A stretch of DNA of 64,000 bases from Thermoactinospora rubra (GCF_002093975.1 NZ_MSZZ01000050.1:22871-86870), one strand, 5' to 3'; counted from the first letter of the stretch, positions 32,869-41,288 are shown. Numbers and translations are program-made. The notes: generated from the letters alone by a model not told the origin.

Positions 32869-33423
32869 CTACGCCGGGGCAGCGCCGACCGCTGCCGGCC
32901 GACCGTGGCGCTCATGGATTCGGAAGACGGGGTGACCAGGTGCGATCCGGTGGAACTCCGGCAGGGGCGCCGTCGGGTTCAGCCCCAGGTGCGGCCTCGC
33001 GCCGGGTGCGACGGCGAGGTAGCGGCGCAGGATCTCGGCGCGATGCTCGGACGGGATCTCCTCCAGCAGGATCGGAGTCTCGCGACCCCGGCGGCGGAGC
33101 ACAGCCGTACCGCCCGCGGCCCGGATGTTCCGCACCCAGTTCGAGTTCGGCCCCAGCATCGAGACGAGGAACTCGGCGCCGCGGTAGCTCGTGACCGCGA
33201 CCGGAACCGACGTGACGGTCCCGCTGCGGCGCCCCACCACCTTCAACACGGCGGCCTGGCGCGGTGACAGCCGCCAAGCCCCGTACATCAGGACGTCAAG
33301 CCGGTTCATGAGCCGCATGAGCGCGTTGGGCCGCCCTCCTCGATACATCGCGCGCTTGAGCGCCGCGACCTCGGCCACAACAGCGCGGCCGATGCTCCGT
33401 GCCTCCGTGGGGCCTTCGGTCAT
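32869..33423 (-). CDS. Deazaflavin (F420)-dependent nitroreductase-family protein
   Basis: A 184-residue protein of the Ddn/DUF385 split-beta-barrel family that uses F420H2 to reduce quinones or nitro compounds, usually at the membrane. Family features: MYRGGRPNALMRLMNRLDVL, VVGRRSGTVTSVPVAVTSYR, LVSMLGPNSNWVRNIRAAGG, and the C-terminal FHRIAPGHPVFRIHE. The last dozen residues (RPAAVGAAPA) overlap the start region of the next gene and may be a read-through tail. Translationally coupled (ATGA at 33420) to the membrane protein upstream. Confidence 0.88.
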   Translation of the reverse strand: MTEGPTEARSIGRAVVAEVAALKRAMYRGGRPNALMRLMNRLDVLMYGAWRLSPRQAAVLKVVGRRSGTVTSVPVAVTSYRGAEFLVSMLGPNSNWVRNIRAAGGTAVLRRRGRETPILLEEIPSEHRAEILRRYLAVAPGARPHLGLNPTAPLPEFHRIAPGHPVFRIHERHGRPAAVGAAPA

Positions 33424-33860
33424 GCCGTCCTCCTCCACAGCGCGACCGCGGCCAGACCGGCGACACACGGAAGGACCTGCAACCAGCCCAGCAGCGGCGC
33501 CAGGCCGACATCCCCCGAGGTGTCCCGGACGGTCAGTGCGGCGATCGTGATGCAGACCGCGACCGCGAGCAGCCCGGTCGCCAGCCCGTACGCCCACTTC
33601 TTGCCGGCGCGGGCCGCCCAGGCCGCGCCGAGCCAGCCGAGGAGTCCCAGCGCCCCGACCGTGGACAGGATCGCCAGGTATGCGGCGACAGCGGCGTCGA
33701 TCGCACCGGAGTCGTAGGCGGGATAGCTCGCCTTGATGTGGTCGGCCAAGACGGCTCGGTCGATGAACGGGACGAGGGTGACGATCACGGTGAGCCCCGC
33801 CCCGGCGTACATCGTCGCCAGTGCGGTCCGGTTGCGCGGTCTCGTCTTCAGCGTCGTCAA
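33420..33860 (-). CDS. Four-helix membrane protein, regulated by divergent TetR
   Basis: A 146-residue protein with four hydrophobic helices (ALATMYAGAGLTVIVTLVPF, LAILSTVGALGLLGWLGAAW, YGLATGLLAVAVCITIAAL, a C-terminal helix). No named family recognised with certainty; many TetR regulators are paired with such small membrane proteins. It heads a two-gene unit with the Ddn-like enzyme and is divergent from the TetR gene at 34021 across 160 bases containing repeated operator-like motifs. Confidence 0.78.
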   Translation of the reverse strand: MTTLKTRPRNRTALATMYAGAGLTVIVTLVPFIDRAVLADHIKASYPAYDSGAIDAAVAAYLAILSTVGALGLLGWLGAAWAARAGKKWAYGLATGLLAVAVCITIAALTVRDTSGDVGLAPLLGWLQVLPCVAGLAAVALWRRTA

Positions 33861-33916
33861 GGCATGGGTCCTTCCAGGTGAGTGGGACCGGTCGGCTTGC
33901 CACGTCCCATCGAGAT

Positions 33917-33983
33917 AGTGACTTTCTCTAGCAAGTGACTCTAAGGTTTTGAATTCAGACAGTCAATGTCAACGTGACAGTCA
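33917..33983. promoter_or_regulatory. Operator-like repeats between membrane gene and TetR gene
   Basis: AGTGACT occurs at 33917-33923 and 33934-33940 (17 bases apart), GACAGTCA at 33958-33965 and 33976-33983 (18 apart), and TGTCA-ACG-TGACA forms a perfect palindrome at 33967-33979. The AT-rich stretch between them is a good promoter region for both divergent genes. The most likely binder is the adjacent TetR protein. Confidence 0.55.
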
Positions 33984-34020
33984 CGTGCTTAAGCGTGTGC
34001 CTTCCTGATAGCCTGCTCGC

Positions 34021-34665
34021 GTGAGCGGTCTTCGCGAGCGCTGGCGGCTCAGGGCCATGCGCGCCATCCAGGAACGCGCCCTCGACCTGTTCGACGAGAG
34101 AGGGTTCACCGCGGTCACGATCGAGGAGATCGCGGCCGCGGCCGAGGTCTCACCGTCGTCGGTGTACCGCTACTTCGGTACCAAGGAAGGGATCATCGTC
34201 GCCGACGTCGAGTTCGACAGCATGAGCCCGGAGGCGCTCAAGGACCTCCTGGACCCCCGGGACCCCGTTGGCAGCCTGCTCCGGGCCGTCCGCGCCTACG
34301 AGGCAGCGCCCGAGCGCACCGCCGGTTCCGAGGGCGCGGGCCAAGCCCCTCATGTCGACAGGAGCCCGTGGCGCAGGGTCCGTTACTTCTTCGCCGAGCC
34401 ATCGGTGCGCATGGCCGTCTGCGCCACGCTCGACCGCGCAGGCCAGCGGATCGCACCGCTGATCGCCGCGACCGGCGAGCTGACGGAAACGCAGGCCCGC
34501 GTGATCGCGAACGCCCTCGCCTTCGGCTACTTCGCCGCACTCGAGCAGTGGTATCTCGACGGCGGCAACCGCCCTATCGCCGACTACGTCGAGGAAGGCC
34601 TGCGACCGCTACGCAGCATCTGGAGCGCGCCACATCCACCCTCTGACCACGACCATTCCGCGTGA
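34021..34665 (+). CDS. TetR-family transcriptional regulator
   Basis: A 214-residue repressor with N-terminal helix-turn-helix (AIQERALDLFDERGFTAVTI, EEIAAAAEVSPSSVYRYFGTK) and a helical effector domain of the AcrR type with QWYLDGGNRPIADYVEEGL near the end. GTG start. Divergent from the small membrane protein and Ddn-like enzyme, its likely targets through the repeats at 33917-33983. Confidence 0.92.
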   Translation: MSGLRERWRLRAMRAIQERALDLFDERGFTAVTIEEIAAAAEVSPSSVYRYFGTKEGIIVADVEFDSMSPEALKDLLDPRDPVGSLLRAVRAYEAAPERTAGSEGAGQAPHVDRSPWRRVRYFFAEPSVRMAVCATLDRAGQRIAPLIAATGELTETQARVIANALAFGYFAALEQWYLDGGNRPIADYVEEGLRPLRSIWSAPHPPSDHDHSA

Positions 34666-34689
34666 CGGACGATTCCGGGACGGTGGAGA

Positions 34690-34762
34690 CGCCGGGAAGG
34701 CCACCCAGGCCGGTGCGATCGGTGAGCCCTCCTCGAACTCCTGCCGGCCGTAGAGGGCGCCG
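34690..34762 (-). pseudogene. Fragment of a second DUF899 gene
   Basis: Immediately after the DUF899 gene, the minus strand reads DGALYGRQEFEEGSPIAPAW, closely similar to RTVYGRQETWEDSPEGWPQR inside that gene. It is a short copy of the C-terminal part of a paralogue with no start. Probably the remainder of a tandem duplication after deletion. Confidence 0.5.
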
Positions 34763-35590
34763 TCAGGGCGTCGCCGCGGCCGGGGGGTCAGGGTGCAGCG
34801 GGCAGGAACACGCAGTCCATCCGTCCGGCATCGGGCCGAGGTCGTCATCGCGTCCCGCCTGGAGCCGTGGCCACTGGGCCATCGGACGGCCGTCGTCCAT
34901 TCGGAACTGGCCGCCTTTGGAGCCCCAACGCTGTGGCCAGCCCTCGGGTGAGTCCTCCCAGGTCTCTTGCCGGCCGTAGACGGTGCGATCCAGCAGGCCG
35001 TACGACGGCGCCATCGCTTCGTTGCCGCGGCCGGAGGTCCAGTAGGTCTCGTAGACCTGGTCACCGTCTCGGAGATAGCAGGCCAGAATGCCGAAATACC
35101 GCCCTGCGATCAGCCGGTCCACGGAGTCCTTCGGCACCGCGTACCAGGGAACGGTGTAGCCCATGAAGTCGCGATAGCGCGAGCTCTCCTCGTACGACCC
35201 CTGAGACAGGACCGCGTAGCTGACGTCGCGTGAGTGCAGGTAGGCCAGCTCGTTGACGTGGGAGGTGTTGAAGGTGCAGCCCTCGCACTGCTCAGCCGCG
35301 GGCCTGCCGGGGTGCCACATGTGGAAGTACGCGATCAACTGGGATCGCCCGTCGAAGATGTCGATCAGCGGCACCGGCCCGTCCGCTCCGATCAGCGGTG
35401 TCCGCGGATCGACTTCGACCATCGGCAGGCGGCGTCGGGCGGCGGCGATCGCGTCGCCCTCGCGGGTGTGGGCCTTTTCCCGGGCCCGAAGCTGGTCCAG
35501 CCGGGCCTGGAACGTGGCCCGGTCGACGACGGGGGGCTTGGCCGCGTCACGGATGGTTGAAACGTTGGGCTCGGGGGGCTGGTTGGTCAT
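34763..35590 (-). CDS. DUF899 (thioredoxin-like) family protein
   Basis: A 275-residue cytoplasmic protein of the DUF899 family with a thioredoxin-like fold: FDGRSQLIAYFHMWHPGRPA, EQCEGCTFNTSHVNELAYLH with a CxxC motif (C-E-G-C), VLSQGSYEESSRYRDFMGY and the WTSGRGNEAMAPSYGLLDRT segment. Function of the family is not established; the CxxC pair suggests a redox role. The ATG at 35590 is preferred; a GTG three codons earlier is possible. It follows the FAD-linked oxidase in the same direction, 34 bases apart. Confidence 0.88.
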   Translation of the reverse strand: MTNQPPEPNVSTIRDAAKPPVVDRATFQARLDQLRAREKAHTREGDAIAAARRRLPMVEVDPRTPLIGADGPVPLIDIFDGRSQLIAYFHMWHPGRPAAEQCEGCTFNTSHVNELAYLHSRDVSYAVLSQGSYEESSRYRDFMGYTVPWYAVPKDSVDRLIAGRYFGILACYLRDGDQVYETYWTSGRGNEAMAPSYGLLDRTVYGRQETWEDSPEGWPQRWGSKGGQFRMDDGRPMAQWPRLQAGRDDDLGPMPDGWTACSCPLHPDPPAAATP

Positions 35591-35624
35591 GGCAAGCACC
35601 TGGAGTTCCGTCTCGTAGTGGTGA

Positions 35625-37064
35625 TCAGATCGCGTCTCCTGGCCCGAGGCCGGGCAGGATCCGGTCAGGGTCGTGGGCTGCCTTCACCCGCGCCAACCTC
35701 GGGAGGTTGCCGCCCCAGTAGGCGTGTTCGGGATCGGGGAGGGCGGGGTCGGGGAAGTTCGGGTAGACGCCGCCGCTCGACCAGGAGTGGACAGTCTGCC
35801 AGGAACGGCGCAGCCACTCGCTTTGCGGACAGGCGGTGTCGTTCGGAGCCGGTCGGAGCGTGGCGGCGTGTTTGAGCAGGAACCGCTCGCCCCGATGGGG
35901 AAACGCCGTGGCGTGCGGCGGGACGCGATTGTAGGCCCCACCCCACGGTGTGAAATCGAGTTCGCGGGATTCGCCGGCCCGCCGGTCGGCGATCAGCTGA
36001 TCGGCCAGAGCTTCGAGTGCGCCCGGCGGTATGTCCTGCCGGAAGAAGCCGGACTTGCTGAACAGATGGCCGGCATCGTCGCCGGGCACGCGCGTGGCGA
36101 GAACGGCTTGGGTGTCCATCCATGACAGCTGCCGGCGCCACCGGCTCTGCGGCCGGGCCCCGACCCTGGCGATGAGATCGTCAAGGAGATCATCGGTTTG
36201 CGCGGGCGACAGCCCCACGGCCGCGCCGAACACGATCACCTGTGCTGGATCGTGCGGTTCGGCCGGGACGGTGAGCAGCAGGCTCGCGGCGAGCTCGTCC
36301 GGCGCGTCCGGGCTCCACCTCTGCCAGGCGTCGACGATCTCAGCCGCAAGCCGGTAGTCCCACCTGATCTCCAGGGCGGTGCATCGTGGAGACGGAACCA
36401 GCGCGAAGGACAACTCCGTGACGACGCCGACACCCGCGGCGCCACCACCCCGGAGGGCCCAGAACAGGTCGGCGTGCTCGCGCTCGTCGCAGTGCACGAG
36501 GCTGCCGTCCACGCGGACGACACGCGCCCCGACGAGCCGGTCGCAGGTCAACCCCCAGGTGCGTCCCAGGAAGCCCATGCCGCCGCCGAGGGTCAACCCG
36601 GCGATGCCGACGGAAGGTCCGCTGCCGGCAGGCAGCGTGTGGGCGCGCTCGTCCAGGTACCGATAGATGTCGGCGAGCCGTGCACCTGCGCCGACGCGCG
36701 CGTACCCGTCCTTCAGGGACACGGAGATCCCGGTGAGTTCGCCGAGATCGACGAGCAGCCCGGTGGTGGTGGATCGCCCGGCGAAATCGTGCCCACCGCT
36801 GCGCACCGCCACGTTCAGGCCGTTGTCTTTCGCGAACCCAAGGGCGGCTGCGATATCCGAGGCGGTACGGCAACGCACCACCGCCTGCGGACGAACGTGA
36901 CCGAAGCGCTGCCCGGCCGGTTTGACGGCCGCGTCGTAGCCGGCCGAACCACTGGTCAGGACGGCGCCGCTTACCCGCCGCGCCAAATCCCGCCACGACC
37001 GGTCCGGCAGCGCATCGACGCCGCCACTGCCGCCGTGACGTCCGCTTCTGATCACGGGATTCAC
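35625..37064 (-). CDS. FAD-linked oxidase of the BBE (berberine-bridge-like) family
   Basis: A 479-residue flavoprotein of the vanillyl-alcohol-oxidase/BBE class. The FAD-binding part has VRSGGHDFAGRS, whose histidine normally forms the 8-alpha bond to FAD, and GLTLGGGMGFLGRTWGLTCD, whose cysteine normally forms the 6-S-cysteinyl bond, so bicovalent FAD is expected. The C-terminal BBE domain is present (YWGGNLPRLARVKAAHDPDR). Such enzymes oxidise sugars or secondary metabolites with oxygen. No signal peptide. GTG start at 37064; a GTG three codons later is an alternative. Divergent from an Lrp/AsnC regulator. Confidence 0.88.
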   Translation of the reverse strand: MNPVIRSGRHGGSGGVDALPDRSWRDLARRVSGAVLTSGSAGYDAAVKPAGQRFGHVRPQAVVRCRTASDIAAALGFAKDNGLNVAVRSGGHDFAGRSTTTGLLVDLGELTGISVSLKDGYARVGAGARLADIYRYLDERAHTLPAGSGPSVGIAGLTLGGGMGFLGRTWGLTCDRLVGARVVRVDGSLVHCDEREHADLFWALRGGGAAGVGVVTELSFALVPSPRCTALEIRWDYRLAAEIVDAWQRWSPDAPDELAASLLLTVPAEPHDPAQVIVFGAAVGLSPAQTDDLLDDLIARVGARPQSRWRRQLSWMDTQAVLATRVPGDDAGHLFSKSGFFRQDIPPGALEALADQLIADRRAGESRELDFTPWGGAYNRVPPHATAFPHRGERFLLKHAATLRPAPNDTACPQSEWLRRSWQTVHSWSSGGVYPNFPDPALPDPEHAYWGGNLPRLARVKAAHDPDRILPGLGPGDAI

Positions 37065-37115
37065 ACTAGGTGGCCATGACCAGGCTGAACATGGCCATCG
37101 AGGTGCGCCAGGGCG

Positions 37116-37137
37116 CTTTATGGATGCGATCGTAAAG
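37116..37137. promoter_or_regulatory. CTTTA-N12-TAAAG inverted repeat before the Lrp/AsnC gene
   Basis: CTTTA at 37116-37120 and TAAAG at 37133-37137 form a 22-base inverted repeat in the AT-richer part of the shared promoter between the BBE oxidase and the Lrp-type gene, 9 bases before the ATG at 37146. A possible Lrp/AsnC-family binding site. Confidence 0.4.
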
Positions 37138-37145
37138 TGGACGTC

Positions 37146-37700
37146 ATGAATTCTTCGCGATCGGCAGGCGACCTCGATGACCTCGACTGGAAGCTTCTCG
37201 AGGAACTGCAGGCCGACGCCCGGCTGTCCTACAACGAGTTGGCCCGCCGGGTGCATCTGTCCGCGCCCGCCGTCGCCGACCGGATTCGTCGCCTGGAACG
37301 GCGCGGCGTGATCGTCGGCTACCAGGCCCAGATCGACCCCGCCGCGGCCGGGTTTCCCATCCAGGCGTACATCCAGCTGCGTTGCGCGCTTGGCCATTGC
37401 CTGCTCAAGAGTTCAGCCGCCGAGGACTACCCCGAGGTGATCGAAATCGACAAGCTGAGCGGCCGGCACTGTTCCATGCTCAGGGTCAGAGCCTCGTCGC
37501 TGGCACATCTCGAAGGCGTGCTGGAACAGATCGGAAAGCACGGCGAGATGGACACCCACATCGTCTTGTCCACGCAGTACCAAGACCTGCGAGTGCGCCG
37601 AACCCACCCCGACCGGCCGGTGACCCCTTCCGCGGGTTGGACACGCCGGCGTGCGGAGGCTTCGAATTCAACGGAAGCTTCGAATTCGGTGAATGACTGA
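37146..37700 (+). CDS. Lrp/AsnC-family transcriptional regulator
   Basis: A 184-residue regulator: N-terminal helix-turn-helix (DWKLLEELQADARLSYNELA, VHLSAPAVADRIRRLERRGV) and the RAM effector domain (AYIQLRCALGHCLLKSSAAE, VIEIDKLSGRHCSMLRVRAS). The last 35 residues, with the near-repeated EASNSTEASNS, are a non-conserved tail. ATG at 37146 preferred over a GTG three codons upstream. Divergent from the BBE oxidase, which it may control in response to an amino acid. Confidence 0.9.
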   Translation: MNSSRSAGDLDDLDWKLLEELQADARLSYNELARRVHLSAPAVADRIRRLERRGVIVGYQAQIDPAAAGFPIQAYIQLRCALGHCLLKSSAAEDYPEVIEIDKLSGRHCSMLRVRASSLAHLEGVLEQIGKHGEMDTHIVLSTQYQDLRVRRTHPDRPVTPSAGWTRRRAEASNSTEASNSVND

Positions 37701-37752
37701 GAGCGCCCACCAGAACGATCTCTCGCTGTGGTCGTGCGAGAGGGCTTATCCG

Positions 37753-37930
37753 GGGCGGCGAGCTACGGTCCGGCCTCGACCTGCCCCTGGTCGTCGAACT
37801 GCTCTACGGCCCGCTCTACTACCGCCTCATCATCCACCGCGACCTATACTCTCCCGAGCGCCTCCGGTCGCTGATCGACCATGTCATCGGGCCGCTGCGG
37901 AATCCAGAGGTCACAAGGACGATCAGGTAG
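37753..37930 (+). pseudogene. TetR C-terminal domain fragment
   Basis: A stretch with no start reads GLDLPLVVELLYGPLYYRLI, then LYSPERLRSLIDHVIGPL and stops at TAG 37928-37930. This is the end of a TetR C-terminal domain (usually l.pel.a.lvdll.GplyyR...) whose DNA-binding part is absent. It lies between the Lrp gene and the desaturase. Confidence 0.65.
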
Positions 37931-38214
37931 GCTACAAGAACCGAGGACTTTTCGTGCGTTGGCATTCGGCCGGCGTCGCCCACGGCGATAGACGGCTGAA
38001 GGCTCCTGCGTCAGGCAGGGACCTGGACAGGCCAGGCCACCATGACACCAACGCCCCCTCCCATCGTTCTCCACTCTCCGCGGCCGCCTCGGCAGCCGGC
38101 CTGAGCGCCATGCCGTACACCACCCAAGACGCGGTCGACCGCTGCCGGGCGATCCGCTTCCTTGAACGGAGAACCCCATGACCGTCACCCAGACCGCACC
38201 CTCCCGATGATGGC
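37931..38214. other. Gene-poor stretch before the desaturase
   Basis: 284 bases without a convincing gene. It contains a 23-codon frame at 38110-38181 (MPYTTQDAVDRCRAIRFLER) and, overlapping its end, an ATG at 38178 that reads MTVTQTAPSR before two stop codons. The latter resembles the usual N-terminus of acyl desaturases and may be a lost start of the following gene. Confidence 0.4.
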
Positions 38215-39261
38215 GTGAGCAGGATGCGTCCCCAGACCCTCGCGGAGGGCTACGACGGCAGATCGCCGTTCCCCGAGACCGCCACGCACCCGCCGGTCAA
38301 CGCCGCCCAGGTGGCCGTGACCACCGCGATCGTGGTGGCGCCGTTCCTCGCACTGGCCGTCGGCATCCGGCTGGCATGGGGAACGGGCATCTCTGTCACC
38401 GACGGGCTGCTGGCGGTGGCCCTGTACCTGCTGACCGGGCTGGGGGTGACGGTCGGCTTCCACCGGCTGCTGACCCACCGCTCCTTCACCGCCCGGCCGT
38501 GGCTCCGCGTCGCGCTGGCCGTGGCCGGGTCGATGAGCTTCCAGGGCAACGTCGTCGACTGGGTGGCCACCCACCGCCGCCACCACGCCTTCACCGACCG
38601 GCCGGGCGACCCGCATTCGCCCTACCGGTACGGCACGCACCTGCGCGGCCAGCTGCGCGGCCTGGCCCACGCGCACCTGGGCTGGATGTTCACCGACGAC
38701 CCCACCCCCGCCTCCCGCTACGCCCCCGACATGCTGGCCGATCCGGCGATGACGCGGGTGGCGCGTGCCTTCCCCGCCCTGTGCGCCCTCTCGCTGGCGC
38801 TGCCGTTCGCGGCCGGGTGGGCGATCAGCGGCGGCCTGTACGGCGGGCTGACCGCGTTCCTGTGGGCCGGGCTGGTCCGCGTCGCCCTGCTGCAGCACGT
38901 CACCTGGAGCGTCAACTCCCTGTGCCACATGTTCGGCGACCGTCCGCACCCCACCCGACGGCACGACCGCGCCACCGACTTGTGGCCGCTCGCGATCGTG
39001 TCCCTGGGAGAGAGCTGGCACAACGGGCACCACAGCCAGCCCAGCTGCGCCCGGCACGGACGGGCCCCGCGCCAGGTCGACCCGTCCGCGGCGCTGATCC
39101 GGCTGTTCGAACGCCTGCACTGGGCCACCGACGTCCACTGGCACGCCCCCGACGGCCCTCGCCGCGACGGCCTCAACCACCGCCGCGCGGTGGGCGGCCT
39201 GCACACCCTGCACCCTCCAGGTGCCGGGCGTCTCGACCACCGCGGGCCACCTCGCCGGTGA
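38215..39261 (+). CDS. Membrane fatty-acid (acyl-CoA delta-9 type) desaturase
   Basis: A 348-residue di-iron membrane desaturase that introduces a double bond in acyl chains. All three histidine boxes are present: H83-RLLT-H88 (GFHRLLTHRSF), H120-RR-HH (VATHRRHHAF) and HNGHH (ESWHNGHHSQPS). Four hydrophobic helices flank them. The GTG at 38215 is the first start in frame; the natural start may have been upstream (see 37931-38214). The last 45 residues after FERLHWATDVHWHAP are unlike the family and may result from a C-terminal frameshift. Role: membrane fluidity or specialised lipid synthesis. Confidence 0.85.
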   Translation: MSRMRPQTLAEGYDGRSPFPETATHPPVNAAQVAVTTAIVVAPFLALAVGIRLAWGTGISVTDGLLAVALYLLTGLGVTVGFHRLLTHRSFTARPWLRVALAVAGSMSFQGNVVDWVATHRRHHAFTDRPGDPHSPYRYGTHLRGQLRGLAHAHLGWMFTDDPTPASRYAPDMLADPAMTRVARAFPALCALSLALPFAAGWAISGGLYGGLTAFLWAGLVRVALLQHVTWSVNSLCHMFGDRPHPTRRHDRATDLWPLAIVSLGESWHNGHHSQPSCARHGRAPRQVDPSAALIRLFERLHWATDVHWHAPDGPRRDGLNHRRAVGGLHTLHPPGAGRLDHRGPPRR

Positions 39262-39437
39262 CCGCACTGCGTCGCGTCACGGTGCGGATCGCCATGTCCG
39301 CCGGCCTTCATCCGGCCCGGCTCCCCTCGCCGTGACCACGGCGCTCCATGCTTTCTTGCCTCTTTCGTGGCGCTGCTCTGGCCTGGACCAGGGCATGGTC
39401 CGGCAGTACGGCTGAAACCCGCGCCGAGGAGACACTC

Positions 39438-41246
39438 ATGGCCACTCTGCCGCCGTTTGAGGACCGGATCGACTTCGAGAACGCCGACAGAGGCTTCGTC
39501 GCGACGGCATCGCAAACGAAGATCAGGGATGCGACGGGCCGGGTCGTCTGGGACTTGGACGCCTACGCCTTCCTCGACGCCGGATGTCCGGACACGGCGA
39601 ACCCGAGCCTGTGGCGGCAGTCCCAGCTCAATGCCAAGCACGGGCTGTACGAGGTGGCCGAGGGCGTCTACCAGGTGCGCGGGTTCGACCTGTCCAACGT
39701 CTCCTTCATCGAAGGCGATCGCGGCGTCATCGTCGTCGACCCGTTGCTGTCGGTGGAGCCCGCCGCGGCGGCGCTGGCGCTCTACCGCGAGCACCGGGGG
39801 GATCGCCCGGTCACCGCGGTGATCTACACCCACTCGCACGCCGATCACTTCGGCGGCGTGCGCGGCGTGGTGGACGAGGGCTCGGACGTGCCTGTCATCG
39901 CCCCGGCCGGGTTCCTGGAGCACGCCGTGGCCGAGAACGTCTACGCGGGCACCGCCATGAACCGGCGGGCGATCTACATGTACGGGGCGGAACTGGCCAG
40001 GAGCGCGGCGGGCCAGATCGGCGCCGGTCTCGGCCAGACCACCTCCACGGGCACGATCTCGCTGATCGAGCCGAGCCTGTCCATCACCGAGACCGGGCAG
40101 GAGGAGGTGGTCGACGGGGTCCGGATCGTCTTCCAGCTCACGCCGGGGACCGAGGCGCCCGCGGAGATGAACTTCTACCTCCCCGACCGCCGTGCTCTGT
40201 GCATGGCCGAGAACGCCACCCACAACCTGCACAACATCCTGACCTTGCGTGGCGCCCTGGTCCGTGACCCGCGCGTGTGGGCGCGCTACCTGACCGAGGC
40301 GATCGAGCTGTTCGCGGCGCGGTCCGACGTGCTGTGCGCCTCGCACCACTGGCCGACCTGGGGTACGGCGGAGCTCACGGCCTTCCTGTCCCAGCAGCGC
40401 GACCTGTACGCCTACCTGCACGACCAGACCCTGCGGCTGCTCAACCAGGGCTACACCGGCACGGAGATCGCCGAGCTGATCCAGCTTCCTCCGGTCCTGG
40501 AGCGGTCGTGGCACGCGCGAGGCTACTACGGCTCGGTGTCGCACAACGTCAAGGCCGTCTACCAGCGCTACATGGGATGGTTCGACGGCAACCCGGCCCA
40601 TCTGTGGGAGCTTCCCCCCGAGGAGTCGGCGAAGAAGATCGTGGAGTACATGGGCGGCGCCGCCGCCGTCCTGCCCAAGGCCGAGGCCGCCTTCCAGGCC
40701 GGCGAGTGGCGCTGGGCCGCGCAGGTGCTGAACTACGTCGTCTTCGCCGATCCGGGCAACGCCGACGCCCGCGAGCTGCTCGCCCGGGTCTACGACAGGC
40801 TCGGTCACGGCAGCGAGAACGGGACCTGGCGGAACTTCTACTTGCAGGGCGCGGCCGAGCTGCGCGGGAACAAGCCCCAGAACACGCTCGACACCACCAG
40901 CCCGGACGTCCTCAGAGCGCTGAGCCTGGAGCAGGTCTTCGACTCCCTCGCCATCCGGGTCAACGGCCCCCGCGCCTGGGATGTCCGCCTGACGATCGAC
41001 TGGAGGTTCACCGACCTCGGCAAGGAGATCAGGCTCAGCCTCGCCAACGGCGTGTTGACCCAGACCCGGAACCACGACGGCACGCCGGCCGATCTCACCG
41101 TGACCCTGACCAAGCCGCAGCTGCTCGGCGTGCTCGCCACGCAGAGCCTCGACGGCGTGCGGACCGACGGCGACCCCGGGGCGCTCGACACCCTGATGGA
41201 CCTGCTGGACGAGGGCGATCGTAACTTCGACATCGTCATTCCGTGA
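39438..41246 (+). CDS. SdsA1-like alkyl sulfatase (metallo-beta-lactamase fold)
   Basis: A 602-residue enzyme hydrolysing alkyl sulfates (SDS-type surfactants or natural sulfate esters). The binuclear-zinc motif is T131-HSHADH-FGG (H132, H134, D136, H137), followed by AENATHNLHN and the AIELFAARSDVLCASHHWPT region, then the alkylsulfatase dimerisation domain and a C-terminal SCP2-like lipid-binding domain (from about residue 490, LRALSLEQVFDSLAIRV). No signal peptide, so cytoplasmic. ATG at 39438 with a GAGGAGA ribosome site. Its stop codon lies in the first unit of the 17-bp repeat leading to the DUF389 gene. Confidence 0.92.
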   Translation: MATLPPFEDRIDFENADRGFVATASQTKIRDATGRVVWDLDAYAFLDAGCPDTANPSLWRQSQLNAKHGLYEVAEGVYQVRGFDLSNVSFIEGDRGVIVVDPLLSVEPAAAALALYREHRGDRPVTAVIYTHSHADHFGGVRGVVDEGSDVPVIAPAGFLEHAVAENVYAGTAMNRRAIYMYGAELARSAAGQIGAGLGQTTSTGTISLIEPSLSITETGQEEVVDGVRIVFQLTPGTEAPAEMNFYLPDRRALCMAENATHNLHNILTLRGALVRDPRVWARYLTEAIELFAARSDVLCASHHWPTWGTAELTAFLSQQRDLYAYLHDQTLRLLNQGYTGTEIAELIQLPPVLERSWHARGYYGSVSHNVKAVYQRYMGWFDGNPAHLWELPPEESAKKIVEYMGGAAAVLPKAEAAFQAGEWRWAAQVLNYVVFADPGNADARELLARVYDRLGHGSENGTWRNFYLQGAAELRGNKPQNTLDTTSPDVLRALSLEQVFDSLAIRVNGPRAWDVRLTIDWRFTDLGKEIRLSLANGVLTQTRNHDGTPADLTVTLTKPQLLGVLATQSLDGVRTDGDPGALDTLMDLLDEGDRNFDIVIP

Positions 41247-41288
41247 CCCGGAGAATTCCATGACCCGGAGGATTCCGTGACCCGGGGA
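41238..41288. repeat. 17-bp tandem triplication of a ribosome-site/start-codon module
   Basis: ATTCCGTGACCCGGAGA (41238), ATTCCATGACCCGGAGG (41255) and ATTCCGTGACCCGGGGA (41272) are three head-to-tail units. Each contains a start codon (GTG, ATG, GTG) followed by a purine-rich CGGAG stretch that serves as Shine-Dalgarno for the next unit. The first unit includes the alkylsulfatase stop codon; the third provides the DUF389 start. Initiation at either earlier start would make six-codon peptides ending in TGA overlapping the next start codon. Confidence 0.85.

Noticed and set aside
38718..41261. 847-codon minus-strand frame opposite the desaturase and alkylsulfatase
   Set aside because: Antisense composition, no domain; the plus-strand genes are certain.
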